From Ruegeria sp. SCSIO 43209 (GTDB lineage Bacteria > Pseudomonadota > Alphaproteobacteria > Rhodobacterales > Rhodobacteraceae): 64,000 nt of DNA. The notes beneath the pieces are model-generated. The model was given only the letters and a program-made list of their open reading frames with translations. It searched no databases and had not been told where the DNA came from. This document shows, one piece after another, positions 8,619 to 18,480 of this stretch (its first letter is position 1; each line of letters begins with the position of its first letter). Both the position numbers and the translations under genes were made by a program. Location: the NCBI RefSeq assembly GCF_019904295.1, contig NZ_CP065359.1, positions 831,001 through 895,000 on the forward strand. The letters are read 5' to 3'.

Positions 8619-10856
8619 ATGGGCATGGCGAACGAATTTGAAGAAATCGAGAAGGCGCGGGACCTTCTTCGTGATGCGATCGAATCTCTCAAAGAAGGGT
8701 TCGCCCTCTATGATGATGATCGCCGCCTTGTCCTGTTCAATCAACGATATGCCGAGATGAACAAGGGGGTTGCCGACCTGCTGCAACCCGGACTGGATTG
8801 GGAAATCCTGATGCGTGAGACGGCGCGCCGGGGAATTTACGCCGAGGCCATCGGCAATGAACAGCAGTGGGTTTCGGACCGGTTGGCTAATGGGGTCGAG
8901 TTCATCCAAGACTTTGAGCTGATGGAAACGGATGGGCGTACCTATCTGGTTTCTGTTCATCCCACCAAGTTCGGCGGATTTGTCGTCACGCGTGAGGATA
9001 TCACCGAACGCAAACAAGCCGAGGTCGAAGAGCGCGACGGCGATCTATTGATCCGAAAGGTGCTGGATGCCAGTTCGGCAATCGTAACTATGGCGCGGAT
9101 TGGTGATGGTCAGATACTGTATCGCACGCCTGCTGCGCTGCAGATGTTCGGACCTTCCAAATCTGCAAAACAGCATTATCAAAAGCCGGAAGAGCGCGCG
9201 GATTTTGTAACCCAGCTTCTGGCCGATGGTCGTGTCGATGACTACAAGCTCGACTTGATTAATGCGGCTGGCAAAACCTTCCCTGCGTCAATTTCGTCTC
9301 AATTGATCGATTACAAAGGCGAAGAAGTCATCGTGACCAGCGTGATCGATCTAACCGTCCAGAAAGAGGCTGATGCCTTGATCCGTCAGGTCATGGAGGC
9401 TTATCCAGCAGCCATCAACATGACGCATGCCGACACCGGCGAGGTGCTGTTTGCTACGCCCGAAATAAAGGCGCTGTTTGGTGATGCAGAAAGTTCGAAA
9501 TCCTACTATGCGGATCCGAATGAGCGCCAACGGTACCTGAAAGACCTCCGGCAAGCGGGGGCGCTTAAGGATCGGCGTATGGAGTTCGTCGATGCAAGCG
9601 GACGAAAGTTCTGGGGGGCGGATTCTTCACGGCTGATCGAGTTCAATGGTGAAGAAGTAATCGTTTCCAATACCCGCGATCTGACCGATGAATTGGCCAT
9701 TGAGGCTGAGCTTGAAAAGCAACGAGAGCTGCTGTTCCAGAACGAAAAGATGTCTGCGCTTGGCGAACTACTCGCGGGTGTGGCGCATGAGCTTAACAAT
9801 CCATTGTCGGTTGTTGTGGGTCATTCGTTGATGCTGAAGGAAGAAATTTCCGACCCCGACCTCGGTGTCAGGATTGAAAAAATCGGCAATGCTGCAGAAC
9901 GCTGCGCGAAGATTGTAAAGACCTTTCTGGCGATGGCGCGTCAGCAGCCCAGCAAGATCGAGCAGGTTGATGTTCCCAGCATGATCGAAACAGCTGCGGA
10001 TGTCGCCGGGTACGGTAGCTCATCAGGCGAAATTCGCATTGAGCAAAGTGTGCCAGAAGACCTGCCCGCAGTTGCCGGGGATGCGGACCAGCTTACGCAA
10101 GTCGTCTTGAATCTTATCATCAATGCCGAGCAGGCCATGACCGCATCCGGCATCGGCGACCAGATCATGCTGTCTGCCGAGGTCAAGCCTGACACCGGAA
10201 TGGTTGAGATCACGGTTCAGGACAATGGCCCCGGTATCCCTAAAGCCATACGCGCACGTATCTTCGAGCCGTTCTTCACCACAAAGGAGGTGGGTGACGG
10301 CACCGGGATCGGGCTTGCTTTCTGTCACCGGATCATTCTGTCCCATGGCGGTCAGATCAGGCTTGATCAGGCCGCAGTGTCCGGCACCTGCTTCCGGATA
10401 ACTCTGCCCGTCGCAAAGATGCAAAATGATGTGGCTGAAGAAAAACCCGAACCCGCCGCGAATTTTGCCAAGCACCGTGCATTGGTCGTGGATGATGAGG
10501 TCGAAGTGGGTGAGATCAATGCCGAGATACTGCGGAAGGATGGCTTTCACGTTGATTTCGTTACCTCAGGGGAAGAGGCGCTCAGGCAACTGCAGTCCGC
10601 CAACTACGATGTATTCCTAAGTGATATGAACATGCCCGGTGTTGACGGACGCAAGATTTATGAGGCGCTGGTGGCGCGTTTTCCGAAAATGCTGACCCGG
10701 ACAGCATACATCACCGGGGACACCATGGGTGAAAGCTCATTGGGACTGCTGAAGGAATCCGGTCTGCCCTATCTGGAAAAACCCGTCTCGCCTTCGGAAC
10801 TGAGAATACTTGTCGGAAAGCTGCTCGCCGATCAGAAGGATCAAACGGATGAATGA
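8619..10856 (+). CDS. Multi-PAS hybrid sensor histidine kinase with C-terminal receiver
   Basis: This is a roughly 745-residue soluble sensor kinase with no membrane segment seen. Three PAS-like modules span about 15-135, 145-255 and 260-370. A dimerisation and phosphoacceptor helix follows with [10 protein letters not shown] (His near residue 390). The ATPase domain has [26 protein letters not shown] and GTGIGLAF. The C-terminal receiver (about 625-740) has the phosphorylatable Asp in [10 protein letters not shown] and Lys in [14 protein letters not shown] at 8610-8613 suits the ATG at 8619 better than the ATG at 8613, which overlaps it. The gene overlaps the response-regulator start by 8 bases, so the two are translationally coupled. 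Confidence 0.88.
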   Translation: MGMANEFEEIEKARDLLRDAIESLKEGFALYDDDRRLVLFNQRYAEMNKGVADLLQPGLDWEILMRETARRGIYAEAIGNEQQWVSDRLANGVEFIQDFELMETDGRTYLVSVHPTKFGGFVVTREDITERKQAEVEERDGDLLIRKVLDASSAIVTMARIGDGQILYRTPAALQMFGPSKSAKQHYQKPEERADFVTQLLADGRVDDYKLDLINAAGKTFPASISSQLIDYKGEEVIVTSVIDLTVQKEADALIRQVMEAYPAAINMTHADTGEVLFATPEIKALFGDAESSKSYYADPNERQRYLKDLRQAGALKDRRMEFVDASGRKFWGADSSRLIEFNGEEVIVSNTRDLTDELAIEAELEKQRELLFQNEKMSALGELLAGVAHELNNPLSVVVGHSLMLKEEISDPDLGVRIEKIGNAAERCAKIVKTFLAMARQQPSKIEQVDVPSMIETAADVAGYGSSSGEIRIEQSVPEDLPAVAGDADQLTQVVLNLIINAEQAMTASGIGDQIMLSAEVKPDTGMVEITVQDNGPGIPKAIRARIFEPFFTTKEVGDGTGIGLAFCHRIILSHGGQIRLDQAAVSGTCFRITLPVAKMQNDVAEEKPEPAANFAKHRALVVDDEVEVGEINAEILRKDGFHVDFVTSGEEALRQLQSANYDVFLSDMNMPGVDGRKIYEALVARFPKMLTRTAYITGDTMGESSLGLLKESGLPYLEKPVSPSELRILVGKLLADQKDQTDE

Positions 10857-11562
10857 CCAGAAAACCCATATCCTGGTTTGCGATGACGAGATCGACGTGC
10901 GCGAGATGCTTCAGGAATATCTGAGCAAACGCGGGTACGAGGTTTCTGCAGCCGCTGGCGGAGAAGAGCTCCGGTCTGTCATCTCCTCTCGTGCTGTTGA
11001 TGTCATGATCATGGATATCAATATGCCAAAGGAAGACGGTCTTTCGATCCTCAGATCGCTTCGTCCTGAAAACACGACGCCCGTGATCATGTTGACTGCA
11101 GCAGGCGATGTAGTGGACCGGATCATCGGGCTTGAGATGGGGGCAGATGACTATCTTGGAAAGCCGGTTGATCTTCGGGAACTGGAAGCGCGGATCAAGG
11201 CCCTATTGCGCCGAGGGGCCATCAACGAAAGTCTGCCTGCAGATGCCTCCGAAGGCAATTTGGCCCTTTTTGGGGACTACACGCTGGATAAAGAGGCAGC
11301 CAAACTTCTTGCGCCGGATGGATCCGAGGTCCCGCTAACGGCGATGGAGTATAGTCTGCTCAAGGTGTTTGCTGAAAACAAAGGGCGTGTTTTGAACCGT
11401 GATCAGTTGCTAGAACAAGCGCATGACCGGTCCTGGGATCCGTTCGACCGCAGCATTGATATCAGAATATCCAGACTGCGCCGGAAGCTTGAAACCAACC
11501 CGGAAAAGCCGGAAATCATCAGAACCGTGCGGGGTATAGGTTATGTTTATGATCCCAAATAG
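10849..11562 (+). CDS. OmpR/PhoB-family response regulator
   Basis: This 237-residue regulator has a receiver domain (about 5-120) with the acidic pair in VCDDEIDV, phosphoacceptor Asp in VMIMDINMPKEDG, Thr in MLTAAG and Lys in LGKPVDLRE. A C-terminal winged-helix DNA-binding domain (about 140-235) includes LTAMEYSLLKVF and RTVRGIGYVYDPK. The ATG at 10849 lies inside the end of the kinase gene and has AAGGA at 10836-10840. It is the obvious partner of the preceding hybrid kinase. Targets may include the divergent promoter at 8365-8618, where direct repeats are present. Confidence 0.92.
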   Translation: MNDQKTHILVCDDEIDVREMLQEYLSKRGYEVSAAAGGEELRSVISSRAVDVMIMDINMPKEDGLSILRSLRPENTTPVIMLTAAGDVVDRIIGLEMGADDYLGKPVDLRELEARIKALLRRGAINESLPADASEGNLALFGDYTLDKEAAKLLAPDGSEVPLTAMEYSLLKVFAENKGRVLNRDQLLEQAHDRSWDPFDRSIDIRISRLRRKLETNPEKPEIIRTVRGIGYVYDPK

Positions 11563-11600
11563 GGTTTGCCGTTCCGGACAAGCACATTGCGAGTAGCACC

Positions 11601-12491
11601 GTGGAAACCAAGCTCGTCACGACCATAATTGCTGACATTTCTGACAGCACTCCGTTCTACGAAGAAATGGGGGACGATCAGGCGCAGCAGTTGATTCAGT
11701 TTGAAATCGATCGATTGCGTGAGGTTCTACTTGGGTTTGGCGGAGTTCCTGTGGGGCAGAAAGGCGATGACGTCTTGTCCTATTTCAAGGAACCCGAGGC
11801 CGCCGTAAACGCGGTTGTAGAGATGATTCAGAAACCGCCCGGAACATTACTGTCGGTCCACGCGGGTGTTCATCAAGGTCCCGTTGTTATTGGCGATAAT
11901 GGGATATTTGGCGAAACAGTAAATCTGACCGCACGTTTGGCGGCCGCGGCCAATCCGGGTGAAGCTTGTGTCAGCGAAAGCGTCGCCAAGGATCTAAGCC
12001 CCGAGAGTCTCCAGATGCTCACCCCAATCGGATCGCTTCGCCTGAAAGGTGTGAGTGACCCGGTCAAAGCCTATTCAATCGTGGCCTCAACGGACGGGTT
12101 AAGCACCGTGATGCATCTGCCGACGCAGACGGCCAGCGGATCTGAGGGCATGCACCAGAATGAAAGCTTTGCGCTCATTCTTTATCACGACGATCATACC
12201 TGGCGGTGTCGGGAAGGCGGGGAGCTAACGATCGGCAGATCCAGTCAATGCGATGTCATCCTGCCTGAGCCGTGGGTTTCGCGACTGCATGCGGTACTCA
12301 GCATGAAAGGCGGGAAGCTGATGCTGGCGGATCGCAGTTCGTCGGGAACTTACGTACAATTCGAGAATGCGCGTGAAATCCAGCTTAAGCGCGAGAACAT
12401 AATGCTGGCCGATAGCGGGCTGATATCGCCTGCACTATCAATTTTGCACTCTGATGCGCGCCCATTAGAGTTTGAGGTCGTCCGCCGATAA
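11601..12491 (+). CDS. Class III nucleotide cyclase-like domain fused to FHA domain
   Basis: This 296-residue cytoplasmic protein has an N-terminal class III cyclase homology domain (about 1-170) and a C-terminal FHA domain (about 190-285: LTIGRSSQCDVILPEPWVS, RLHAVL and SSSGTYVQ), which binds phosphothreonine peptides. The metal aspartates are present in ADISDST and KGDDV, and Asn and Arg in ETVNLTARL. The base-selecting Lys and Asp positions appear to be Gly (GQKGDD and GIFGETVN), so activity or specificity is uncertain. The start is GTG at 11601. The Ser/Thr kinase encoded two genes downstream is a plausible source of the phosphothreonine read by the FHA domain. Confidence 0.85.
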   Translation: METKLVTTIIADISDSTPFYEEMGDDQAQQLIQFEIDRLREVLLGFGGVPVGQKGDDVLSYFKEPEAAVNAVVEMIQKPPGTLLSVHAGVHQGPVVIGDNGIFGETVNLTARLAAAANPGEACVSESVAKDLSPESLQMLTPIGSLRLKGVSDPVKAYSIVASTDGLSTVMHLPTQTASGSEGMHQNESFALILYHDDHTWRCREGGELTIGRSSQCDVILPEPWVSRLHAVLSMKGGKLMLADRSSSGTYVQFENAREIQLKRENIMLADSGLISPALSILHSDARPLEFEVVRR

Positions 12492-12604
12492 ACGACGTGG
12501 CACGCCTGAATTCTGGCTTCTGTGGTGAAAGTCTCAGAAAGAAACTCGCGATTGTGCTAGAATCGGCACCAATTGCGTATTTCAACCAAGATTGGGAGGG
12601 AATG

Positions 12605-13069
12605 ATGTCATTGAATACTTCAGGAAACCAGCTTCGTCAGGGCGCTCTGATCCTGGGTGCAGCTACACTCTTGTTTGGTGCTGATGCAACTGCCCAGTCA
12701 GCGATGCCCAATGCCTGCCCTGTGGATGGGTGTGAGGTGCAGATCGTATCGGTCGCCAAAGAGGGCGACGAACTGCTTGTAAACTATGACGCGAATTTCA
12801 CTCCGGACGTATCGAAGAACCATTTCCATACATGGTGGGGCGAAAGCTATTCCGTTGAGCAAGTCGGCAGAAATGCCCAAAGCGAATTCAATGCCGTTCA
12901 GGGCAGGTGGCATCGGCACGATGATTACCCAAGCTATGTGACGAAGGAGGCGGCCTCGACATCGGCGCGAGAGGGAGGGACGACACTGTGCGTTACTGCT
13001 GCCGATAGGGACCACAACATATTGGATGCGACCAAGTATCATTGCGTGGATGTGCAAGAGCATCTCTGA
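12605..13069 (+). CDS. Secreted small protein of unknown function
   Basis: This roughly 154-residue protein has an N-terminal signal peptide (about 30 residues ending near ATAQS) and a mature domain with four cysteines (two in NACPVDGCEV, one in TTLCVT and one in YHCVD) plus a His/Trp-rich patch (NHFHTWWGE and RWHRHDDY). The cysteines may form disulphides, and the His patch could bind metal or ligand. No family is recognised. GGGAGGG at 12594-12600 supports ATG 12605 or 12602; longer upstream reading is rejected. It lies between the cyclase-FHA and kinase-STAND-WD40 genes in one orientation, so it may be an exported sensor or effector of that set. Confidence 0.7.
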   Translation: MSLNTSGNQLRQGALILGAATLLFGADATAQSAMPNACPVDGCEVQIVSVAKEGDELLVNYDANFTPDVSKNHFHTWWGESYSVEQVGRNAQSEFNAVQGRWHRHDDYPSYVTKEAASTSAREGGTTLCVTAADRDHNILDATKYHCVDVQEHL

Positions 13070-13084
13070 AGCGCCAAGAATATC

Positions 13085-16000
13085 ATGACTTTTCCCGCGT
13101 TCATCGGCCGCTACGCTGTTGACCGTGAAATCGCGAGCGGTGGGTTCGCGGCGGTTGTCCTTGCGCGGGATGACGAGTTGGAGGTTCCGGTAACCCTCAA
13201 GATTCTGCACGCCAACCTTGCGACCAATGACAAAGTCATCACCCATTTTCTCGAAGAAGCCCGTCTGTTGCGGCGCATTCGATCTCCGCGCGTTGTCTCC
13301 GTGCATGACGTGGGGCGTTTGGAGGACGGGCGGCCCTATTTTGTCATGGACTACGCGGATCGCGGCACATTGGCCGACCGACTAAAGCGTCTAAGCCCCG
13401 CTGCTTTGGCCAAACGCGAAGGCGTGGAAATACTGATTGATGCAATGGCAGATGGCTTGTCTGCGGTTCACGACGCGAATGTCGTGCATCGGGACGTCAA
13501 ACCCGCAAATGTCCTTCTGCAACGAGTGAAGCGGTCCAAAGACGATAACAGCACGACGGTTTCTGATGCTTTGGTCGGCCTAGACGAGAGGGTTTTTCTG
13601 GCGGATCTCGGTATTGCGAAGGATTTAGCGATCGGTGTGACCGGCGCGACCATGATGGCTGGGACACCGCTCTATCAAGCGCCAGAACAAGCTGAGCACG
13701 GGCAACCCGTGACGCCGATGACCGACATCTATTCGGCCAGCGCGCTGATGTGGCATGTCCTGACGGGAAAGGCGCCGCCGCCATTCCATCGCGTTACCGA
13801 GTATCTTTCCAGCCTGCCAGAAATGTGGCGTGATTGTATTGAGCACGGGATGGCAATGGACCCGCAGGCGCGTTTTTTGGATATGGTGTCCTGGCGCAGT
13901 GCAATGAATGCTGCGTTGGATCGTGACCGGCGAGAGGCCGCATCCGAAGCGGTGACGCAGATATCGGAAAGTAGGGTGGAATGCCCCTACAAAGGGCTCG
14001 CCGCGTTCCAGCCAGAGGATTCCGACTATTTTTTTGGACGCGAGGATCTTGTTGAGGAACTTGTGACCCGGCTTCAACAGAGCCGGATATTGGTTCTGGG
14101 TGGCTCATCCGGCAGTGGTAAATCATCCGTTCTGCGAGCAGGGCTGCTGCCAGCGATCGCTGCCAACGCGATATCCGGTAGCGAAAACTGGCGCGTTTGT
14201 GTTTTTACCCCCGGGCGCGATCCAATGACCGATTTGTACTTTCAACTCATCGGCGACAATTCTCACCTTACGGCTCAGGTCTCGCTCAACGACTTCATCG
14301 CCTATCCGAGTGCGGCGCGCCGTTTGGCCACCGCGAATGAAGGAGAGTTGTTGATCTGCATTGATCAGTTCGAAGAATTGTTCACGCTGGTCAAACAGGA
14401 ACGCAGAAGCAAGTTCATCGAAGCTTTGTCAGCTATGACAGACCCCGCAGATAGCCGTGTTCGTATCGTGCTGACAATCCGTGCGGACTTTTATGCATCC
14501 TGTGCAGAGATACCGTGGCTTGCGGATCGAATCTCGGAAAACCAGTTTTTGGTCGGGCCGATGACACGGCCCGAGCTGCGCCGCGCAATCAGCGAACCGG
14601 CACATGCAGCTGGTTTGCACATGGACAGGTCCCTTATTGATGCGATCGTTGATGAGGCCGGGCGCGAAGCGGGTTCGCTCCCGCTGGTGGCGCATTCTCT
14701 GTATGAAACATGGAGCCGACGTAAAGGTGCGGTCATGTCTCTGGACGGCTACCGTCAGTCCGGTGGTGTCACAGGGGCAATCAGCCAGACAGCAGAGACA
14801 CTTTTTACAGACGTTTTTGACAAAGTTCAGCAAGAAGCAACCCGGCGGCTATTCTTGCGTCTGGTTACGCCCGGCGAGGGGACACCGGACACACGGCGGT
14901 TGTTGCCGATCGATGAGATCGAGCGCGACTCGGACCCGGACACAACGCGGCGGGTCGTTGAAGCTTTGACAGATGCGCGGTTGCTGACGCTGGATGACAA
15001 AAATGTTCAGATTGCGCATGAGGCGCTGCTGCGTACATGGCCGCGACTTAATTCATGGATCGAAGAAAGCCGCGATGATCTGCGCATGCGTCAGCGTATT
15101 CAGCATGACGCTGCAGAGTGGGATGTTGAAAATCGCGAGCCCGATTTACTTTATCGCGGCACAAGGTTGTTGTCGGCTGAAGAATGGTCGGTGAAGAACC
15201 AGAATATCCTCGGTGCGTTAGAGCGGGAATTTCTGGGCGCTGCACGAGATGCGCGTGACCAAGCGCAGGCTGCATCCAAAATGCGCCGGCGTCGGCGTCG
15301 ACGTATCAATCAAGTTGCCGTTGCTGCCCTTGCCTTGCTGGCCATTGGCGCAACGGTTTCGTCTTTCTTGGCTATCCGCGCGTCCAACCTTGCCGAAAGC
15401 AACAGACAGATGGCCGTTGCCGCAACAGCTGAAGCCAATGAAAGGTTCGCAAGGGCGCTAGGCGCTGCGGCGAACGGGTTATCGGATACAGATCCCTTGC
15501 TAGCCCTGTCACTCAGCGCCGAAGCGATTGTCCGAGCCGAAACTGCTGGTTCGACATCAGAAGCGAGGGCGGCGATGCTGATGGCTCGGCAAAATCTGGG
15601 TGAGGGTGGGCTTGTCCCACTGGGCAGCCCGTTTACGGTTGGTGACGCGCAGACGATGGCTATTGATGCATCCGGTACGCGTGTTGCGGTTGGATTGCGT
15701 GATGGGCGCATCGTGGTTCATAGGGCTGAATCCGGCGGAGCGGTTATTGCTGAACTGGTGGGGCATTCCGGCGGGATAAGGGATGTTGCATTCTCTCCCG
15801 ATGGAGAGTTGCTGGTTTCAGCGGCAACGGATGGGGATGTCCGCCTTTGGAATGTTGGTTCGGCCAGATACGGCCCGATCACGACACTGTTCTCTGGCAA
15901 TGACGTCGCATTTGGCGTGGCCTTTGATTCCACCGGCATGCGTATCGCGTCGGCGACCGGTGACGGGACCGTTCGCCTCTGGAACGTTTCCAATGGAATG

Positions 16001-17503
16001 CAAATTGGGGAGCCATTGGCGAAAATGCCGCTGGGCTTCAAAAAGGTCGCGTTTTCGCCCGTTTCAGAAGGACTTGTAGCCGGAAATGTCGATGGTGGCA
16101 TATTCGGCTGGGTCGACGCAAAGGCTACGCCTGCATTTCCGCCGATACCGGGCGGTCCGCTGGGGCCTGACCCCGATCACCTGTCCTTCAGCCGCGACGG
16201 GAGAACATTCGCGGTATCCCATACGAACGGGAAGGTCACGACGATTGGTTTTCCGGATGGTTCTCCAATTGTTGATCGTTTTTCAGATAGTACCGATATC
16301 GTAGCAGCAGCATTTACCGCGCCGGACAATCTGCTGGTAGGGGCAGGGGCAGACGGAACGCTGCGATTGGAAAATTCAAACATGGAAAGTGTTGGCGACG
16401 TGGTGCAAGCGCACAGTCAGAGGGTTGTGGACCTTGAAGTCGCCCAAAATGCCCCGTTGCTGGCGACTTTGGGCCGGGATCAGCAGGTACGTCTCTGGCG
16501 GATTGGGATCGACCCCGGCGGCAAAGACACGCTTGTTTTGCAGAACGGGGCAAAGGCGCTGGGCATCGCTTATACGCCGGATGCAAAGTCTATAGCCATC
16601 GGTGACAGTGAGGGGAATATCTGGGTCTGGAAGATGGGGGCTTCCATGAAACCCATGCAGCTGAAGGGGCATGAAAGCCAGGTGTGGGCGATCTCTTTCT
16701 CGCTGGATGGCAAAACCATGGTGACTGGTGATCGCGAAGGCGGCTTGAAAATCTGGGACATGGCTGCCATGCGGCTGAAAAATCAACTCGATCTGGGGCA
16801 GGCTCCCGTCTGGTCGATCATGCCGGGGTCAGGTCCCGAGGTCTTTGTGGCGACAGGAGATGGAGTGCTGCAAATCGATATCTCAGAGGCTGATTTGGTC
16901 AAGAGCTTTGCGCCAGCTGACATTCAGGCAAATCGTGTCGCCGTCTCTGAAGATGGCGGCATGCTGGCAGCGGCCTCGGTGGATGGTAAGGTCTATATTT
17001 GGTCGATTGGCGACGGTCAGTTGATCAGAGTGATTGAAGCTGATGACAACACGCTTTGGAGTGTTGCTTTCAGTCGTGATGGCACACAGGCTGCAACTGC
17101 TTCCAGCGATGAGGTGGTCAAGGTGTGGGATGTTGAAACCGGCGAAGAGCTTGCCGCTTATGGTGGCCATAAGGGTGGGGCGACAGATGTTGCCTTTTTG
17201 GCGGATGAGGCAACCTTGGTGGCAATCGACCGATCTGGGGAACTGCATTGGTGGGATACCGCGACGCACCGTCGGCTCATGCCTGTCGAAAAGATTCATG
17301 CAGGCCCGACCTGGCGTATCGCGCTTGCACCTGACGGACATTCTTTTGCGACAACCAGCGAAGCCGGTGATGTTCGGGTTTGGGACAGGTTGAGCTTAGA
17401 GATCGCATGTGCGTTGGGCAGTCCAACCTTTGATGAAGGGCGCAGGGTTCAGTATTTGGGAAGCGATGAGCCAACAACGACCTGTGATGCCTTCGCGAAT
17501 TGA
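13085..17503 (+). CDS. Ser/Thr protein kinase - STAND ATPase - WD40 propeller protein
   Basis: This is a 1472-residue multidomain signal protein. A Hanks-type kinase spans about 8-275: glycine loop IASGGFAAVVLA, Lys in VTLKIL, HRDVKPANVLL near 135, DLG in LADLGIAK in place of DFG, and AGTPLYQAPE. An nSTAND1-like ATPase begins near 300 (CPYKGLAAF, FFGRE), with Walker A GSSGSGKSS near 340 and Walker B LLICIDQFEELF near 425. A basic stretch and one membrane segment lie at about 735-765. The rest holds about 12-14 WD40 repeats, for example AFSPDGELLVSAATDGDVRL, enough for two propellers. The layout suggests a cytoplasmic kinase tethered to the membrane with a large sensor on the other side. It is last in the plus-strand signalling run. 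Confidence 0.88.
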   Translation: MTFPAFIGRYAVDREIASGGFAAVVLARDDELEVPVTLKILHANLATNDKVITHFLEEARLLRRIRSPRVVSVHDVGRLEDGRPYFVMDYADRGTLADRLKRLSPAALAKREGVEILIDAMADGLSAVHDANVVHRDVKPANVLLQRVKRSKDDNSTTVSDALVGLDERVFLADLGIAKDLAIGVTGATMMAGTPLYQAPEQAEHGQPVTPMTDIYSASALMWHVLTGKAPPPFHRVTEYLSSLPEMWRDCIEHGMAMDPQARFLDMVSWRSAMNAALDRDRREAASEAVTQISESRVECPYKGLAAFQPEDSDYFFGREDLVEELVTRLQQSRILVLGGSSGSGKSSVLRAGLLPAIAANAISGSENWRVCVFTPGRDPMTDLYFQLIGDNSHLTAQVSLNDFIAYPSAARRLATANEGELLICIDQFEELFTLVKQERRSKFIEALSAMTDPADSRVRIVLTIRADFYASCAEIPWLADRISENQFLVGPMTRPELRRAISEPAHAAGLHMDRSLIDAIVDEAGREAGSLPLVAHSLYETWSRRKGAVMSLDGYRQSGGVTGAISQTAETLFTDVFDKVQQEATRRLFLRLVTPGEGTPDTRRLLPIDEIERDSDPDTTRRVVEALTDARLLTLDDKNVQIAHEALLRTWPRLNSWIEESRDDLRMRQRIQHDAAEWDVENREPDLLYRGTRLLSAEEWSVKNQNILGALEREFLGAARDARDQAQAASKMRRRRRRRINQVAVAALALLAIGATVSSFLAIRASNLAESNRQMAVAATAEANERFARALGAAANGLSDTDPLLALSLSAEAIVRAETAGSTSEARAAMLMARQNLGEGGLVPLGSPFTVGDAQTMAIDASGTRVAVGLRDGRIVVHRAESGGAVIAELVGHSGGIRDVAFSPDGELLVSAATDGDVRLWNVGSARYGPITTLFSGNDVAFGVAFDSTGMRIASATGDGTVRLWNVSNGMQIGEPLAKMPLGFKKVAFSPVSEGLVAGNVDGGIFGWVDAKATPAFPPIPGGPLGPDPDHLSFSRDGRTFAVSHTNGKVTTIGFPDGSPIVDRFSDSTDIVAAAFTAPDNLLVGAGADGTLRLENSNMESVGDVVQAHSQRVVDLEVAQNAPLLATLGRDQQVRLWRIGIDPGGKDTLVLQNGAKALGIAYTPDAKSIAIGDSEGNIWVWKMGASMKPMQLKGHESQVWAISFSLDGKTMVTGDREGGLKIWDMAAMRLKNQLDLGQAPVWSIMPGSGPEVFVATGDGVLQIDISEADLVKSFAPADIQANRVAVSEDGGMLAAASVDGKVYIWSIGDGQLIRVIEADDNTLWSVAFSRDGTQAATASSDEVVKVWDVETGEELAAYGGHKGGATDVAFLADEATLVAIDRSGELHWWDTATHRRLMPVEKIHAGPTWRIALAPDGHSFATTSEAGDVRVWDRLSLEIACALGSPTFDEGRRVQYLGSDEPTTTCDAFAN

Positions 17504-17574
17504 TCACATGGCGAGTATTGAAAAGCACTGACGGGCGCTTGGATTTGAAGCGGAACTAAGCAGGCGTGATCAGA

Positions 17575-18480
17575 TTATGGTCGGTTCACAACGAAATCCG
17601 GCATGATTTGCGCCTGTGTGATTGCGTCATCGACGTCATGCCCTGCGAAAAAACCGTACCCCGAAATCAGGGCCGAGGCGATTCCGGCAGCATGGGCCCC
17701 CAATATGTCGGTATGCAAGCTGTCACCAACCATAAGCACGCGAGTTTTATCGACCCGGCCAAGTCGCTTGAAAGCCAAGTCAAAAATATTCTCAAATGGT
17801 TTGCCGAAGAATTCGGGTACAACGCCGGTTCGATCGGCAAGACGATGCGCGAACAGACCGGGTTCGTTTGAAAATCCGTGCTCGCGTGGTGCGACTATGT
17901 CTGGATTTCCAACCAATACAGGACGCGGGCGTTTTAGCAGGGCTGCTTCCAGATGGGCCTGACGTGCCTCGGACCAGACGGCTGAGCCGATCATCAGAAA
18001 CCCCTCAACCGAGTCATAGGGCTCGGGATCGTCATCGAGATAAGTCAGGTTCAAATCTTCCAGATCGCGAAGACCGGTGCTGGGTGTTGCCATCAAACCC
18101 CAATGCAGCGCGCGTTGACCGCCTAGCTCAGCCAGCAGTGTTGCGCGGCTTGTGATGATATCCTCTGGCGCAAAATCATATCCCAGCCGGGCGTATTTCT
18201 CGACGAGCGCCGCATGAGGGTGACCAGCTGCATTCGAGACGACCAGAACACGTTTACCCATGGCTTTGAGCTGATCAATCCGTGCGGCTGTACCGGGAAT
18301 CGCAGTCTCGCCGATATTGAGGACACCGAACGCATCCAGAAGGAATACATCGAAGCCTTCAGCAATATCCATCAAAGTGTTCGCATGCTGATAGGATTGA
18401 ACAGCTGGTTCAGCAGCCGGAAGTCGATGCCGAACGGCCTCGTAGGCGTCGAAAGCCTCTTGGGTCGTGAAGCGGCTCAA
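17575..18480 (-). CDS. HAD-superfamily class IIA phosphatase (TIGR01459-like)
   Basis: This roughly 301-residue cytoplasmic phosphatase of the NagD-like HAD group has the catalytic motif DVFLLDAFGVLN (about 45-56), motif II VLVVSNAAGH, the class IIA cap region, and motifs III and IV in GKPFENIFDLAF and MVGDSLHTDILGA. A TTG start at 18480 overlaps the TGA of the upstream permease gene and is preceded by GAGGGGC; an ATG-led longer reading inside the permease gene is rejected. It is last in the minus-strand phn-like transporter operon and could dephosphorylate the imported ester or a breakdown product. Confidence 0.82.
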   Translation of the reverse strand: MSRFTTQEAFDAYEAVRHRLPAAEPAVQSYQHANTLMDIAEGFDVFLLDAFGVLNIGETAIPGTAARIDQLKAMGKRVLVVSNAAGHPHAALVEKYARLGYDFAPEDIITSRATLLAELGGQRALHWGLMATPSTGLRDLEDLNLTYLDDDPEPYDSVEGFLMIGSAVWSEARQAHLEAALLKRPRPVLVGNPDIVAPREHGFSNEPGLFAHRLADRTGVVPEFFGKPFENIFDLAFKRLGRVDKTRVLMVGDSLHTDILGAHAAGIASALISGYGFFAGHDVDDAITQAQIMPDFVVNRP

